Shown piece after piece: positions 1 through 12,400 of a DNA stretch of 64,000 bases. The first letter of the stretch is position 1, and each line of letters opens with the position of its first letter. The notes beneath the pieces are model-generated. The model had not been told where the DNA came from. It did not search any database and saw nothing but the letters and a program-made list of their open reading frames with translations. Made by a program: the position numbers and the translations under genes. This DNA comes from Gari tellinella (lineage: Eukaryota > Mollusca > Bivalvia > Cardiida > Psammobiidae), in contig OV277870.1 in the NCBI GenBank assembly GCA_922989275.2, positions 39,118,356-39,182,355 on the forward strand, written 5' to 3'.

Positions 1-527
1 AAAAATCACCGATTGGGATTTTTAATCGTGCTTAAAATTCTCGATCGGTGAAAATATTTTACAAATAACCGATTGACAACCTGTCTTCTACCGATATCAC
101 CGACGAGTCACCGACGAGTCACCGATAAACCACCGATGAACTGATACTTACCACCGATGAAAAAAGATGAGAATTAAAACGCAGGATCTCGTCGGTTTTC
201 ATCGGTTGTTAATGGCAGTTCAATCGGTGATCAGTTGGTGATCAATCGGTTGCCGCCAGCATTTCATCGGTGTTTTATCGGTATTCGTCGATTATTGATA
301 GGTTGTTGGGCGCTTTTAATCGGTGGCCCATAGGAGTTCATGAGTTGCCAATCGGTGGCCAATCGAAGGCGGGATGGCGTTTCACCGATTGAACAATTAT
401 TTATCACCGATACCCGGTCACACAGAAAGCCTGAAATTAGATCACTTATGACAACCGATCAAAACAGCAAATAATTCGACCGATTGGGTACCGATTTAAG
501 CCCGACCGTCTGTGTGACCGGGGCATA
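1..527. mobile_element. Transposon end rich in ACCGAT/ATCGGT motifs (5' part outside window)
   Basis: About twenty ACCGAT or ATCGGT hexamers are scattered through some 500 bp, in both orientations, mostly inside TCACCGAT or AATCGGTGG contexts. The segment closes with an inverted pair, CCCGGTCACACAG at 413-425 and CTGTGTGACCGGG at 510-522, after which the motif stops abruptly. Dense short motifs next to an inverted terminus are typical of transposase-binding subterminal repeats in cut-and-paste DNA transposons. I infer a transposon end; no coding part is visible, so the superfamily cannot be named. The left limit lies outside the window. Confidence 0.5.
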
Positions 528-1613
528 AGAGTGTCAAATAGCGTCACGCGGCGTCTGATCAAAATCCTAACTGTTTCAAACGCGCTTTAAGGCGTCATTG
601 CGAGAGTGAAAGGTTTACTTTCTAAAGTATCTAAATTTTAAGATGGTTTACAGAAAAGGACAATAATTTAGACTCGAAGTTATTAATATAGCCATATACA
701 TACTTCGAACACGCTTAAATGGACATAGTCATTATTTTATAATTTATATTTCAATAATTCGATCATGCTTAAGTCGAACAACCCGTATTTCAATGTTAAA
801 ACATGGCTAAGTCACGTTTTAACTTTGAAATATGGGTATGATCGAACTAAAGAGAGTTCAAATTATCAAAATTCGACACCATAGATACTATTCTTAAACA
901 CACTTTATATGTTAGAACAAAGATACAACTGTTCTGAAAATAGCAATAATTTAAAAGAGACAGTGTCCAGGTGATAAACAGCTTTGGTCTTGATCAGGCA
1001 TCACAAAATATTTTAACCATACTGACTGCAAAGGTCTTCAATACTGCTTATCAACAGTTTAATTTGAAGATTACATATGAAAACAAAATGCAGAATTATT
1101 TTTTCAAGTAATATATATAATAATATAAACTACCTCCCTACAATAGCAAAAGAAAAAGATCTTGGTTGTATTACTCAAGTGTCTTTTATGTATTTTGTCG
1201 TTTGTTTTTTCAACAGTACAAAACTAATTAATATGCTTATAATTTTGTGCTGGTTAAGTATAAATTATATGTATGCATTATTAGAAACTATGTTGACAAA
1301 CCAATTCACGATTAATATAATTTTGAGAAAAGCATATGCCTGTCAAACAAGGGAATCAATGTGTTTGATAGGGTATTCTCGTCTCTATTGACCAATGTAA
1401 CAATTAGATATTGAGTAGGAGGTAATATGAAGGTTGTTATTGACATACATAAGTTCTAACAACACTTAAATAAAATACTAAATCGAGTTGTGATTCGATA
1501 TGGATAGTCAGTTGACGACAATGGCCGATCGTTTTACGACGAGTACCGATATTGAACTCTCATTCGCTCGTTCTACCTTAATTGAAATATGTAAGTTCTT
1601 TTATATTTTTCAG
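528..1613. other. Intergenic region before the first C1q exon
   Basis: Contains half of a family-1 hairpin (528-580, one arm and apex of the GCGGCGTCTGATCA type) and a complete family-6 foldback at about 771-849, whose arms carry CCCGTATTTCAA and TTTGAAATATGGG around a GTTAAAAC/GTTTTAAC stem. The rest is AT-rich. I looked for a C1q leader exon (signal peptide plus coiled coil) and did not find one, so the leader exon of the first gene must lie upstream of the window or be missing. Confidence 0.5.
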
Positions 1614-2071
1614 GTCATGACGTGCAAAGAATACGTAGGGCTGAAGTTGATATCAACGTGGCATTTCTTGCCAAACTCTCTGTAGACATTCACCACCTCG
1701 GTCAAAACCAGATTGTAGCATTTGACACAATCGAGGCCAATGAAGGCAATGCATACAACCCCCATACTGGCGTTTTCACAGCCCCTGTGACTGGAACGTA
1801 CGTGTTTTCGACGACAGTAGTAACAACAAACCGAGATATAGCGCATTATGTATTTGACCATAACGGGAAAGTTATAACGCGAATGTTTGTAGATGGAGCA
1901 GAGTCGTATTACGAATCGACATCCCAAACTATAGTTCTTCCGTTGAACCAAGGAGATGATGTATCTATCAAGCATACAGATTTGGACAAAACAATACACG
2001 GTGGCCACTATTCGATATTTTCCGGATTCTTGCTGCATCAGTCAATTTCAAGTGCCAATGTTGTTGGTTAG
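1614..2071 (+). CDS. C1q domain-containing protein, terminal exon only (gene 1, partial)
   Basis: A polypyrimidine tract and CAG acceptor at 1611-1613 open a 458-nt exon, the same length as the terminal exon of three other genes here. It enters in phase 1 (two bases complete a split codon). It reads HDVQRIRRAEVD and then a full C1q domain: an AFLAKLS start, NAYNPHTGVFTAPVTGTYVFS as the conserved central strands, a GDDVSIKH strand and the terminal FSGFLL strand. The stop follows ANVVG. The basic RIRR just before the domain fits a furin-type processing site. An AATAAA lies at 2170-2175. No leader exon is visible upstream, so this is either the 3' exon of a gene that starts outside the window or an orphan exon. 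C1qDC proteins are secreted trimeric recognition molecules in bivalve haemolymph; ligand unknown. Confidence 0.75.
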
Positions 2072-5000
2072 TCATTGCGTGATAAACACATGTACGGCTT
2101 ATGTTAAAGCTCTTGATTACTATCTTGTTTGGCTTATTATTTGTACACCCACACTGACTTGGTTTTAAAAATAAATAGAAATATTCTCTATGTGATCTTG
2201 ATAAACTGCGCATACTTAACTCATTCATTGCTGTGATGTCCTATTGCAGTGTCATAACGTCATCTGTTTCAAACCATTGTAGTCTGTTTTTATTTCTCAA
2301 ATTTTATTCTTAAGTTAATTGACGAAAATGTTATCGTCACAAGTGTCAATCAGTTTGCAAGTAGCCATTATATGTGGAAGGGATTTAAAAATATGTATGT
2401 GTCTCCAACAAGCCCAATGTTGCTGAAAAGAAAGTTCTAATGAAAAGTGTGACTTAGGGTTTAACCGATAGACCAGTTACCTGACTAGGGGATTGTTTCC
2501 GAATCCCCGATGATGTACAGGAATGTTCTTGAGCAAAATAATTATGTACCACAGGTGTTAAAATGGGTGCCTGTGAGGGGTCTGAGCCGGTACTGTGGCT
2601 GCCTACGCTCCTCCTTATGTTAGCAGTGCTCTTTCTCCGGACAGAATCATTCTGCTTGTTCTGCGAAAAATTTCAGAACAGTTCAACCTGTTGCAAATAT
2701 CGTTCACAAATGAATTGCCAATGTGAAAGTCTCTATCTTAAGTCCACATCCTACTACGAAAGTCCATTAAAAAACATTTTAGGGTTTATTCTGGTAAAAT
2801 GCACCGGACCGAATCATACACGTTTTCTGACTGCGAATTACGCGGACTTCAATTAATTTATCTACGCTGTTTTTTTAGCCAAATGGCTATCACTGTAGGT
2901 GTTTGTTCATTATGAGACGACCGTCGTCTTTATTTCGTGTACATCCGTGCTTTACAAAGAAAGTTATCGCTATATTTCTTACCTGAACCGATAGAAAAAC
3001 TACGCCGCACCGAACCATCAGGTCACTTTGGATGGCCACCATGTTGTAAGCAAGATGGCTCAAATGATCAGGGGCGTGAACGTACAGTCGGCTGAGCGGT
3101 CATTCGGACTGAAAGTAAAGTATAACTTGGTACTTTACTTAATTTATCTGATCGGGCTAAGTGACCTAGGATAAATTTAAATATAGTAGTACCCAACGTG
3201 TACATGATGTATAAGGACAAAATGTCAGCCGAGGGACCACACTTAAAATTCGAGTTATCTAGCAACTGAATGGAACACGTGAATATAATATCTATTTATG
3301 ATAATTATTCATAGTTGGTGCTTCCTTTTTCATGGGAACCAGCGCATTTTGCAATAAACTATAAATGAAGAATTTATTAATGAGAGTACTAAGAACTCTG
3401 AATGATACGAAAGACCAACAGTTTTATTACAACATGTAGAAGCTAGAGTTTGTTAGTCGGGTTTTATCAAAATTAAATTCCAAGTGAGGCATTTTGCCTA
3501 ACGAGCTTCAACTTCATAAATCCGTGTTACTAAATCTAACCTATATAGTGTTCAGACATAGGACAATTGAAATTGATAATTTATTTAATTAATAATTAAT
3601 TATCAAAAGTGAAATAATTGGAGATAATTGTTAATTGAGCAATATTTCAATTATTTTAATTGGAATTTTATCAATACTTTTAAAAAAAGTGGGTAATTGT
3701 TAATTGAATTTCAATTACTTTCCAATTAACCCTGCACAATATTTACATGATTTGGAACAATAACATTCTGAACTCATATTGAAAACAAGATAAGCCTATT
3801 TATACATTTTCTAAGCATGTTCATGTTAGTTTAAAGATTATCTTCATCTTAGTTTAAACATTTAATTCCATAATATTTACAAACTGACATGATTGAAAAC
3901 ACATATAATAATGAAAAGGATTAGATTAAAAGCTTAATGGAATCTTCTTCATATTATCAATAACCTGTCAATAACCTACAAGTATAAATGATATAAAAGT
4001 GATAATGCTTAAACAGCTTTGATTCTCGGATCAATAAAACATGATTTGTTAAACAAAGGTATTAAAATACATGCAATTATTGCATGTTGTGTTGTAGCTT
4101 CATCATGGATGGACATTAATACTTTTAGCTGCAATAATACATGCACCATGATCCCAACAGTTTAAAATTCATTTTATATTTGTGAAAGTCTAAGACGGAA
4201 ATGCAAGTGTTTTCTTAAAGACTACCGACGACATCTTTGCTGTCAAAATTCACTAAAGGTGCATTGGGTTAAAGGTCATTCATTAAGCCTTACCTGTTTA
4301 TGAAAGGTGATAGTTGTATTCTATACACGTTACACAAAGCTATGTTTCACATATTGGGCACTGGACAGTCCAAGTGACTCATTAAGCGTTAATGTTTTCA
4401 TCTGCTGGTAGTGTCAGGGATCCAGATAAGGGGGTATTTTGAAGACTAAAATCTTTATGCCTACTCAAAACCATATGGTGCATAAAAAATCACATTGGGT
4501 TTGTTTCGTTGAGATGATTCAAATGAATAGTCGCACCATTGGTTTTGGTTTAAACATAAATAGAATATATTGGAAATATCTAGTTTACACCCCCTTATGT
4601 GTGGCCCTGCCATGATGTGTCATCTGCCTTGAAAAATAAACACTTAAACTTTGACAATTTCATAACAAACCTTAGCTCGGCATAAACAGGTTCGATACTG
4701 ATCAGCTTCAAAATAACATAAAGTCTGATCTGTTTCCAAACTGGTTACATAATTTTACATGGTTGTGATTGGTAGTGACATTTTCTAATGCATAGGATTG
4801 TGTTAAATAGTAAATAGAGCAGACTCTTATCAGAGGGCACCTTTAAAATTGGTATTTTAATTAAATTTTATTCATCTAATTGGTAATTTAATTTATTACT
4901 TTGCTAAGTAATTGACCCCATGCCTAATAGTGTTTAAAACTATGTTTGCACAGTATTTGATCGATACCACCCACACTTTCTTGAGAAGGCCGCAATCAAT

Positions 5001-5450
5001 AAATGCTGACAAAATAAATGTTCAGAAAAATTTAAAAAAAAAAAAAATCTCATAGGACAAAAAATAATTTCAAACACTAAATAATTAAAACAAATAATGC
5101 AGATATAGAACAGTAAACATTATTACAGAACGTCGCGCATTGTATATATTGGTAAATTTCGATAATGCTCCGTAGAAATCAACATACCCAGTCCTACCCT
5201 TTACTGTATGTAAGAGAATAAGATTCATGCTCCGCTGTCAATGCCTAAAACTAGGGAAATTTTGGCAAACTTACACAATCCATTCGCTATACAAATCCTG
5301 CTTTGTCATGCAGAGTAAAATCCTTCATACCAACCATAAAAGGTTACCAATTGATATCATTAAAACAGATGATAGTCTATGAAAGGTAAACCAGAAGGCT
5401 TCTACAGGAGCTTTCCGCTTTGCTTTCATCTTGCTTTAAGCTGCAACATG
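2072..5450. other. Mostly unannotated AT-rich spacer
   Basis: Apart from the small open frame at 2563-2856, I see no gene. 3580-3725 is a run of TTAATTAATAATTAATTATC-type imperfect palindromes, and 5035-5048 is poly-A. No recognisable transposon ends were found. Confidence 0.4.
2563..2856 (+). CDS. Small open frame with signal-anchor and Cys-rich stretch, unrecognised
   Basis: A 97-codon frame starts at an ATG in good context (AAAATGG). Residues about 10-28 form a hydrophobic run (LWLPTLLLMLAVLFL) resembling a signal peptide. A cysteine-rich stretch follows (CLFCEKF...CC...CQC), with NSS and NHT potential N-glycosylation sites. I do not recognise the family. It could be a small secreted peptide or a leader exon read into an intron: a GTAAAA that could serve as a splice donor lies near 2791. 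It stands alone between the first C1q exon and a gene-poor spacer. It may be a chance frame. Confidence 0.2.
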   Translation: MGACEGSEPVLWLPTLLLMLAVLFLRTESFCLFCEKFQNSSTCCKYRSQMNCQCESLYLKSTSYYESPLKNILGFILVKCTGPNHTRFLTANYADFN

Positions 5451-5451
5451 T

Positions 5452-5526
5452 CTTAACCCTTTCACTCTCAATGACGCTTTAAAGCACGGTTGCAAACAGT
5501 TTGGGTCCTGATCAGACGCCGCGTGC
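5452..5526. mobile_element. Truncated TTAA element with half of a family-1 hairpin
   Basis: Starts CTTAACCCTTTCACTC like complete TTAA-flanked elements elsewhere in the window and continues through one arm of the family-1 hairpin (CAAACAGTTTGGGTCC, TGATCAGACGCCGCG). It then breaks at the apex into a T-run. The second arm is absent, so this is a deletion derivative. Confidence 0.55.
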
Positions 5527-5540
5527 CTTTTTTTTTTAAA

Positions 5541-6101
5541 TTAGTTTTTGTATGAAGAAATACTACCATAGATAGGAAATAAATAACACAAAACCAAATT
5601 ATCATATTTGTTTTCATTTAAAATGGATTTTATTGAAGCGGGCTGTTTGAAAAGGACAAAATAAGAGGAAGTGGGTGGGGTAAATTTTACATGACCGTAG
5701 AGCCAACTGTTGTTCACCAAAATGTACACTTTTTCTATTTTTTCATTCATCTTAAATAGCTCTTCAATACAAAACCATCATAGAGTGTTTTCATATACTT
5801 TGAAAATTTCCCAAAGGCATGACATTGATACACCCTTAAACATAAGTTATATAAGTTCAGTTTAATATTGTTTCCAATAGTCGATGGCCCTGCCCTGCTT
5901 TACATAAATTTTGCCTTGTATATAAACAAATTTCTGCCTATCTTCCTCAAAAGTAGATATTGACAAACAGTGTAGACCCTGATGCGATGAAATAATCTGC
6001 TGTATGGGACAAACACTATGTACAGTATCTTTAAACCAGCATTTAACATCTACTACGAACTCTTTCAGATTGCACATTGGGATATTCGTTGCAATATTCA
6101 T
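5541..6101 (-). other. Two adjacent minus-strand open frames, unrecognised
   Basis: Frames at 6101-5862 (79 codons) and 5750-5541 (69 codons) lie on the same strand about 110 bp apart. The first reads like ordinary protein (FVVDVKCWFKDTVHSVCPIQ) without low complexity. I recognise no domain or signal peptide in either and see no convincing paired splice sites. They could be exons of a small gene or chance frames in an AT-rich spacer. Confidence 0.15.
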
Positions 6102-6149
6102 ACCAAAATGTTATAAGCTGAAACTTGGTAAAAGCCGTTTTTGAGCTGC

Positions 6150-6387
6150 TTAACCATTTCCCTATAGATGCGCTTTTATCGCATTAAACTTAGTCTTCCG
6201 CTCAAGAAACTAGTTCTAATTAATATGTACCATGGGAAATATTACCTAAAGTACCAGCAGATGGTAGCGTAAAGTAGGCTGAAAGTGAAGCAGAATACGC
6301 CTTAAGGTACTTTCTGCTTTATTTTCAACCTGCTTTAAGTGGTTACCATCTTCAAATCAAGAAAAATGCTATTTGGTAAAGGGTTAA
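6150..6387. mobile_element. TTAA-flanked MITE with family-3 hairpin
   Basis: Bounded by TTAA at 6150-6153 and 6384-6387. The left end reads TTAACCATTTCCCTATAGA and the right end GGTAAAGGGTTAA. Its centre (6268-6340) is a family-3 hairpin whose arms carry GAAAGTGAAGCAGAA and TTCTGCTTTATTTTC with a CCTTAAGG apex. Non-autonomous; mobilised in trans by an unseen transposase. TTAA target sites are typical of piggyBac and Kolobok transposases. Confidence 0.6.
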
Positions 6388-6459
6388 ATATGTTTGGTCC
6401 ATATACTGAATATAAGAAAGTCCACGTACATTCCCAAGCTATTTGCCACTTCAGTGACT

Positions 6460-6640
6460 TTACAAACAGTTTGGATCATGATCAGTTGCGGAAAGTTATG
6501 ACGATCTAAACTGTTTGACACTCGTACCGTAACCTCGAACGCGCCTTACATGTAGTTGAACTTTGGACCCTGATCAGACGCCCCGTAACGCGGTGTCTGA
6601 TCTCGATCTTAATTAATTGACACTCATTTCAATATTTATG
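6460..6640. repeat. Two family-1 hairpins in tandem
   Basis: Degenerate copies at about 6465-6516 and 6548-6625. The first keeps CAAACAGTTTGGATCATGATCA but has a decayed apex. The second keeps TGATCAGACGCCCCGTAACG. Both end in a TTGACACTC-type flank like other copies. Confidence 0.5.
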
Positions 6641-8230
6641 AAGTCAAAATACCCAAATTCTTAATTTTGAGAAATAATAGCAAACAACTGTTGTTTAAAA
6701 CTTATGACGCCATGGCAGTGAATAGGTAAATATAATGGTGAATTCGAATTATCAATGTTCAACAAAAGAAATACGGATACGTTCGGTTTTAGCGAGTTCT
6801 AGTTATCGAGGTTCAATTTGATATATTTTTATTTGCCCCATTCAATTCCATTAACAAAGTGGCGCTTTTTTGTATAAGCACAATTTCTCTAGGGGCGGGG
6901 CTTGTGTATTTCTTTCCGCAGAGGAGGCTGGGCTCATGGGCCTGCTCTCCGCGAATTATTTTGTTGCGTTGCTTCAGTAATGCCGTGTTGACTGTTCTTT
7001 TTAGGGTACTCATTATTCGTGTTAACAACTCTTATATATATACAACATACATGTACATGCATTCTAATAAAATGTTCATTTAATTACAGCAAATATAATG
7101 TTAATACATTGTATAAGAAATTAACTGATTTTTTTCAGCGTTTAAGCGAAAAAGCGCGATTCATGGAATTTACCGATCATTTTCTGTCGTATATTTCGCT
7201 TAAACGCCGAAAAATGCAGTTCATTTCTTAAATATATTTACTTCTGTTTAGATTTGCTATAAACTCATATTTCTATGTACATGTAACTGTACATTTTTGG
7301 TCCGTGTTTTACAACGTTCAAAGCATAAAAAGTGTCAAAAGAAAAAACGTAACGGCGACTAAACTCTGGTTTATGATCCTTGGCTTGTTAGTCATGACAG
7401 GTCAACTGTGTGACAGTATTAAAATGACCCTAAAATCGAGAGTTGTTAGAATAACTTATGTTAAAATATGTAACTAACATATAATATAAATGCTAATTAG
7501 TAACATCAAATCATTGATAAGCGGGGGCTTAGACAGCGTTAATGAATTAGTGAACAAACCACGTGTTTCAACGTCGAGCGTTACTTTTTTATCATTCGGA
7601 ACGCCACTGTCGTTTTTGACAAGCAGGACTTTTTCTACATGAAATGTTTCGAATTCGAGGTATTCCGAATGGCAATAAATAATAATAATAATAGATAATA
7701 ATAATAATAATAAGTACAATAAATATTATGGACATCATTTGTAACTCGATATCTGATCAGGTTCAACACTGTTTGCAATGAATACCATTTACAACTCGTC
7801 ATAGCTCCAGACTGTTTGGATTTGAATAAGTTGTAAACTCGGCGTCAAACTAGGATTAAATCATATTCAACAATAGCATTAGCATTATCAAAAATCTGCT
7901 GTCCATTTGACGGTATTGCATTGCTTTGGCTTTGCAGTTAGTTTTCTTAACACATTGTCCCCTGAAACATCAAATGGAAAAGTCCAGTTTCTAATGCATT
8001 CTAGTCCATGTTTGCCTATTTGGGGTCATATTTTACAATTTATTACAATATGACAAACTCTGCAGACCCGGATCAGAGGTCTCCTATAGGAGCCCTCTGA
8101 TCTAGATCTACCCCGTTTGGGTAGGATAAGTGTACATATATATAGGCACATTGCTGGTAATTGACGCATAGTCGCGTCACTGGAGTTCAAGGGGCTGAAA
8201 CGTCTTCTCCATGGTATAACATACTAGTGT
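6640..8230. other. Gene-free spacer with small inverted repeats
   Basis: 7108-7229 is an inverted repeat of about 122 bp whose arms hold AGCGTTTAAGCGAAA and TTTCGCTTAAACGC. 7674-7715 is an (AAT)n microsatellite. 8052-8120 is a family-2 hairpin (CCCGGATCAGAGG / CCCTCTGATCTAG). Nothing coding is recognisable. Confidence 0.45.
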
Positions 8231-8234
8231 TCAT

Positions 8235-8474
8235 GGGGCCAGTTTCACAAACCTTAGTACGACAAAAACGTTTGCAAGTCAAACTTTAAAATACATTTAA
8301 TTTCCGATTTTCTATCTAATCCTGTCTTGTGCCATCTCTTTGGAATCGTCTTTTCATGACGATTCCGAAGATATGTCACACGACAAGAATAGACGGAGAA
8401 ATAAATAGTAATTGAGACTCTTATAATCTGATTTACGACAACATTTATCGTACGGAGTTATATGAAACGGACCC
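8235..8474. mobile_element. Short inverted-repeat MITE (family 5)
   Basis: Ends are GGGGCCAGTTTCAC and GAAACGGACCCC, followed inward by GTACGACAAA / TTTATCGTACGG. The centre is a foldback: TCCTGTCTTGTGCCATCTC on one arm, TATGTCACACGACAAGAAT on the other, around a GGAATCGTC/GACGATTCC stem. A related foldback lies at 14905-14985. No coding capacity. Confidence 0.5.
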
Positions 8475-8753
8475 CAGCTTATTTACAATATTTTGACAAC
8501 GTAATGTTTTGGGAATTTTAATAACTTCCCTCTTTTTGTTGTTTTTTTATTTAAACTTGGACCACACATGCTTTGTAAAAGTTCAATCCTTAGCGACGGG
8601 GTGTTTTACAGTTTTGACCCTTTTACTGCCAAATTTCTCGTCTGCTTTAACCCAAAACCACGCCATCATATCGTCTGCTTAAAATGTTTACGTAACTATT
8701 ATTTCAGTATAAGTTTTAAAGGAGTTTGGCCAAAGAAATAACAAAACGAGTGT

Positions 8754-8820
8754 CAAACAGTTTGGGTCCTGATCAGACGCCGCGTTACGCGGCGTCTGAT
8801 CAGGATCCAAGCTGTTTGCA
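8754..8820. repeat. Family-1 hairpin, near-perfect
   Basis: A 67-bp foldback: CAAACAGTTTGGGTCC and its complement GGATCCAAGCTGTTTG flank TGATCAGACGC, with apex CGCGTTACGCG. Only the arm tips differ slightly. It resembles a bacterial terminator by shape, but in this eukaryotic context it is the core of a transposon-like repeat present some thirty times in the window. A further copy with a CAAGTAACTCGG apex is at 8970-9020. Confidence 0.7.
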
Positions 8821-9482
8821 AAAGTCGCATATGGGGTTGAACGAATTTAGCTACAACATATAATTTATTGTCGCCAGCAAACGTATTGTATGCAACAGTT
8901 CTCACAGTTGATTTATTTGCATTTTTTCTGTAAATACCATCAGTTTACAAACATTTGTATTAACAAATTGAGACGCCAAGTAACTCGGCGTCTTATCTGG
9001 ATCCAAACTGTTTATAAGTTGCATTATAAAGTCACCTGGTACGTGCAGATTGTTAGCTCGTGAAGAACAACCTTTGGACAACGACTATTAATTGTCATCT
9101 CGGACGACAGCCGCCATTACTGGCTAATAAGTCGTAACAAAAATCCAAAGTCATTCAGGACGCTTTGAGTGGACATTTCTGCATGAATTCTGTTCTGTTT
9201 TAAACTGTCACCCGTCTACAATACTATCCATGCATGATTTTGGTAAACGCTCCAAACAGGTTCAGGTGTAGTTTGATCCAATGTCATCAGATCACATTTC
9301 CTTGTTTTTATAAACCACAACGCCGGCGACGACCCCCGTGTACCCGTGTCTCTCTCCCTAGGGTATTTTCATAACATTCAATTGCCGAAGTATCGTCTAC
9401 TACCCCGGTAGCCCCTTCCAGCGTTTGTAGTTGCGTAACGCATGCTGGAAGTAACACAGAAAACATGTATACAGTGCCGCTC

Positions 9483-12400
9483 TGTTGAGCCGAATTATTC
9501 ACACTACGAATTCTTCACACCGTAATTAGAGGTGTGAAGAATTCGTACGAAAGGGTACGAATTCTTCCACTCGTGTGACCAATGTGTGAAGATTTCGTAC
9601 GAATATGTCACACAATGGCAGTGTGAGATTTTCGTACCCCCTTTTTGAACGACCTGTTGGTACCTACGGATTCTTCACACATCACCTTTCGTTTAACATT
9701 TCTTTATGAAACAAGTTCTAACAGCTTAGGCAAATCACATTCCATAGCGCAAAAGACGGTGTATTGCGTCGTTTTGTGGGATGACACTAGAGTACTAGGG
9801 AAAACAGGCGACCCTTTCACGTACTGTCATGACCCGGGGTCGAACTCGGGATGCATTGTTAAGAAGCGGGTGCGCTAAAACTGTGTTATCCACTTTTACA
9901 TGCAGTGTTTACGATTTGATCAAAAATGCTCTTTAACAGCCGACCTAAATCCGAAGAATTATCTGTGGATAAGTACAGCCTTTTTTATCCAATGATCAAA
10001 TTTAAGTCCCGTTGAGTTTATGCTTAATTCCCGGCTTCCTTTGAGGCATAATAGGCAGACAACCGACAGGTTGCTTGCCGAATGCTGGTAGATTGTTGGT
10101 ATTCTTAACGGGATGGGGAGAGATGGGGAGAGATGGGACCCGTGGCCGTGGTCCAGTGCTCATAGTGACTATAACTTACACTCAATTGGCTCCTTACTGC
10201 TGTTGATTCGAATCCCAATCTGAACATTTGGGCTTTTTCATTTGGAGGAGCCTTCAAGCTGGCTATCGGAAATTCGGTGCTTTTACCCAGATGCAATTTT
10301 TTACCTGATACAGTTTATGACGTGCATCCTGTTTCTTCTCCCATATGCAATTAGCTTTATGTCGAGATATGACTGAAATACTGTTAACATAGTATGAACT
10401 CAGAATTCTGGGCCTCGGTTTGATTTTAAAGTGGAGTTAAAAGCTAGTTTCAACGACGGTCATAGAAACGACATCGCCTTAAAATCGGTCGATTCCGGGC
10501 ACCTTACACGTCGATCGGACCCGAGAAAGCTTTTGACCAAATATACAAACGTATACAAGCGTGTCAGAAGTCGGACAAGGCCGTCTCCATCCGGCGTTTG
10601 TCTATCATATACCGGCCGTTGTAATGACGAAAAGTGACCCTACCACTCAGAATTGTGACCCCGGGATATTTTTCGACTCAGAAAATTAACCTCCCGGGTC
10701 ATTTTACATGTATTATGCCAAAGCAAGTCCCAAGGACAGTTTTCTACGTCAAAAATTGTCCTCATGTGTCACTCTTTAGAGGGGGGGGGGGAGGGGGGGG
10801 GCACATTTCGTCTTTACACCGGCGCCCGACTAGCAACCGGATAACACCGGTTTCCTTTCGGTCTCCCACAGTATTGCACGTTTTTACTGAATGCCCATGA
10901 TCTGAACTACACGATAAGGCAATCGGTAGTATGGTTCCATGTAAGAAAGTGAGCAACATAACAAAGAAGTGAAATCAGTGCGTCTTTGTAAACCTCATTC
11001 ATATATTGAACCCACGATAACCAATATCGGGCGATGATGGTCGCCCGTCTTAAAACCGTTGCCCGTCCGGTATTTAAGGACTATCGCGGCAGTTTGTTCG
11101 ATTTTTCAAAAATACTTAAATATTTCCTATACAACATCTGCAACAGATACCAAAGTTAGCGCTGTTGCTACTTATTGAATGACAGAGTATCGCGTAACAC
11201 ATTCATCTGTTGTGTATACATGTGTAAATGTTCAGATCTGCAATCAGCCTCAAACAAGAGGGCCATGATGGTCGGAGTCGCTCTTCTTGCAGCCCATGGT
11301 TACTGTAATGGCGACATTAAAATTGGACAAGTTTTCACTAAGCTCTCATATCTAAACTTATCCCACCTACTCATGGCCTTATTGTTCAAGCTAGAATACT
11401 AGAAACCAATCATGTACAAGTGCATGTAGATGGTCAAAACTGTATCATTTGTGTAACCCCAAAGACCTCCCTATGTTAACGCTATTTAAGGGCTTTAGTT
11501 TATTGGACAGAGATAATCACCTCTGTTATGAACTTATTTTAGTCTGCATCGAAACGTTTTCATTTTACAGTAAGATTTTTTCCAAATTGTTCTATAATCC
11601 TGTAGAATACAGGACACCCTATACCCCACACTGCCACCAGTAACACCACCCCAATACTTATATTTTGAAAATCAACAAGTTCAAAGTTATCTGTGCTATT
11701 GGTCTTTGTGCTGATTAGACCTGAGTTTTGCACATCACGTATGGTCGTGCTGTGATTGTTACGTGTTCCGAGTTATATAACTAGAAGCGTGTTCTTCGGG
11801 AAACATGTGTCAACTGCCAGCAATGATCAGTCGAACAACTAAAAATCCCAGCTTCAGTACAGCAGAAGTTATTATTATTATCTCATGGTATTGATGCAAG
11901 AGTTATGAACCATGTGCAAGGCACTTCCACTCACCAAACTATTTCCATAAATGAAAGTTCATCTGATAAACAATAGTAGAACCGGAGTTATAGGCAGAAA
12001 ACAGGGAAAGAAGGAATTACTCTCACCGCACTGATGCAGGAGTTATGATCCTCATGCAAAACACTTTTATACATCAATCTCTTTCGATTAAGGAATATCG
12101 CGCCAGTTTCAATTTTTTTACAGTCAAAGGGAAGCAACTTTTGCAAAACTTCTGATGTGTTGTCTCCCTTTAACCAATTCAATATAGTTTATATTTGAAT
12201 TTGTATTTTTTCCTACCTCAAAAAGCTTAATGGTGTGGTCATATAATTTGGCGTCCACGATAAGTTATATAATTATACTAATAATGCTTGTAAAGTGATA
12301 TATTGCTGACGATTAAACAGTGGATTTTGACACATTTTAGCATTTAAAAGTGGTTAACATATATCATTTATAGATAGCCCTATATGTAATTGGATAGACA

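Noticed and set aside
1077..1391. 104-codon open frame
   Set aside because: AT-rich, no domain or leader, no splice or start support; likely chance.
1610..2038. 142-codon minus-strand frame over the first C1q exon (and similar minus frames over the other C1q exons)
   Set aside because: Mirror frames of a conserved plus-strand domain; no features of their own.
8754..8820. Rho-independent terminator or CRISPR-like repeat
   Set aside because: Hairpins look like terminators, but the context is eukaryotic, they are dispersed rather than regularly spaced, and most lie inside elements with transposon ends.
9645..10959. Small frames repeated in both 4-kb elements (also 19196-20653)
   Set aside because: Conserved only because the two elements are near-identical copies; no transposase motif, poly-G run inside one frame.
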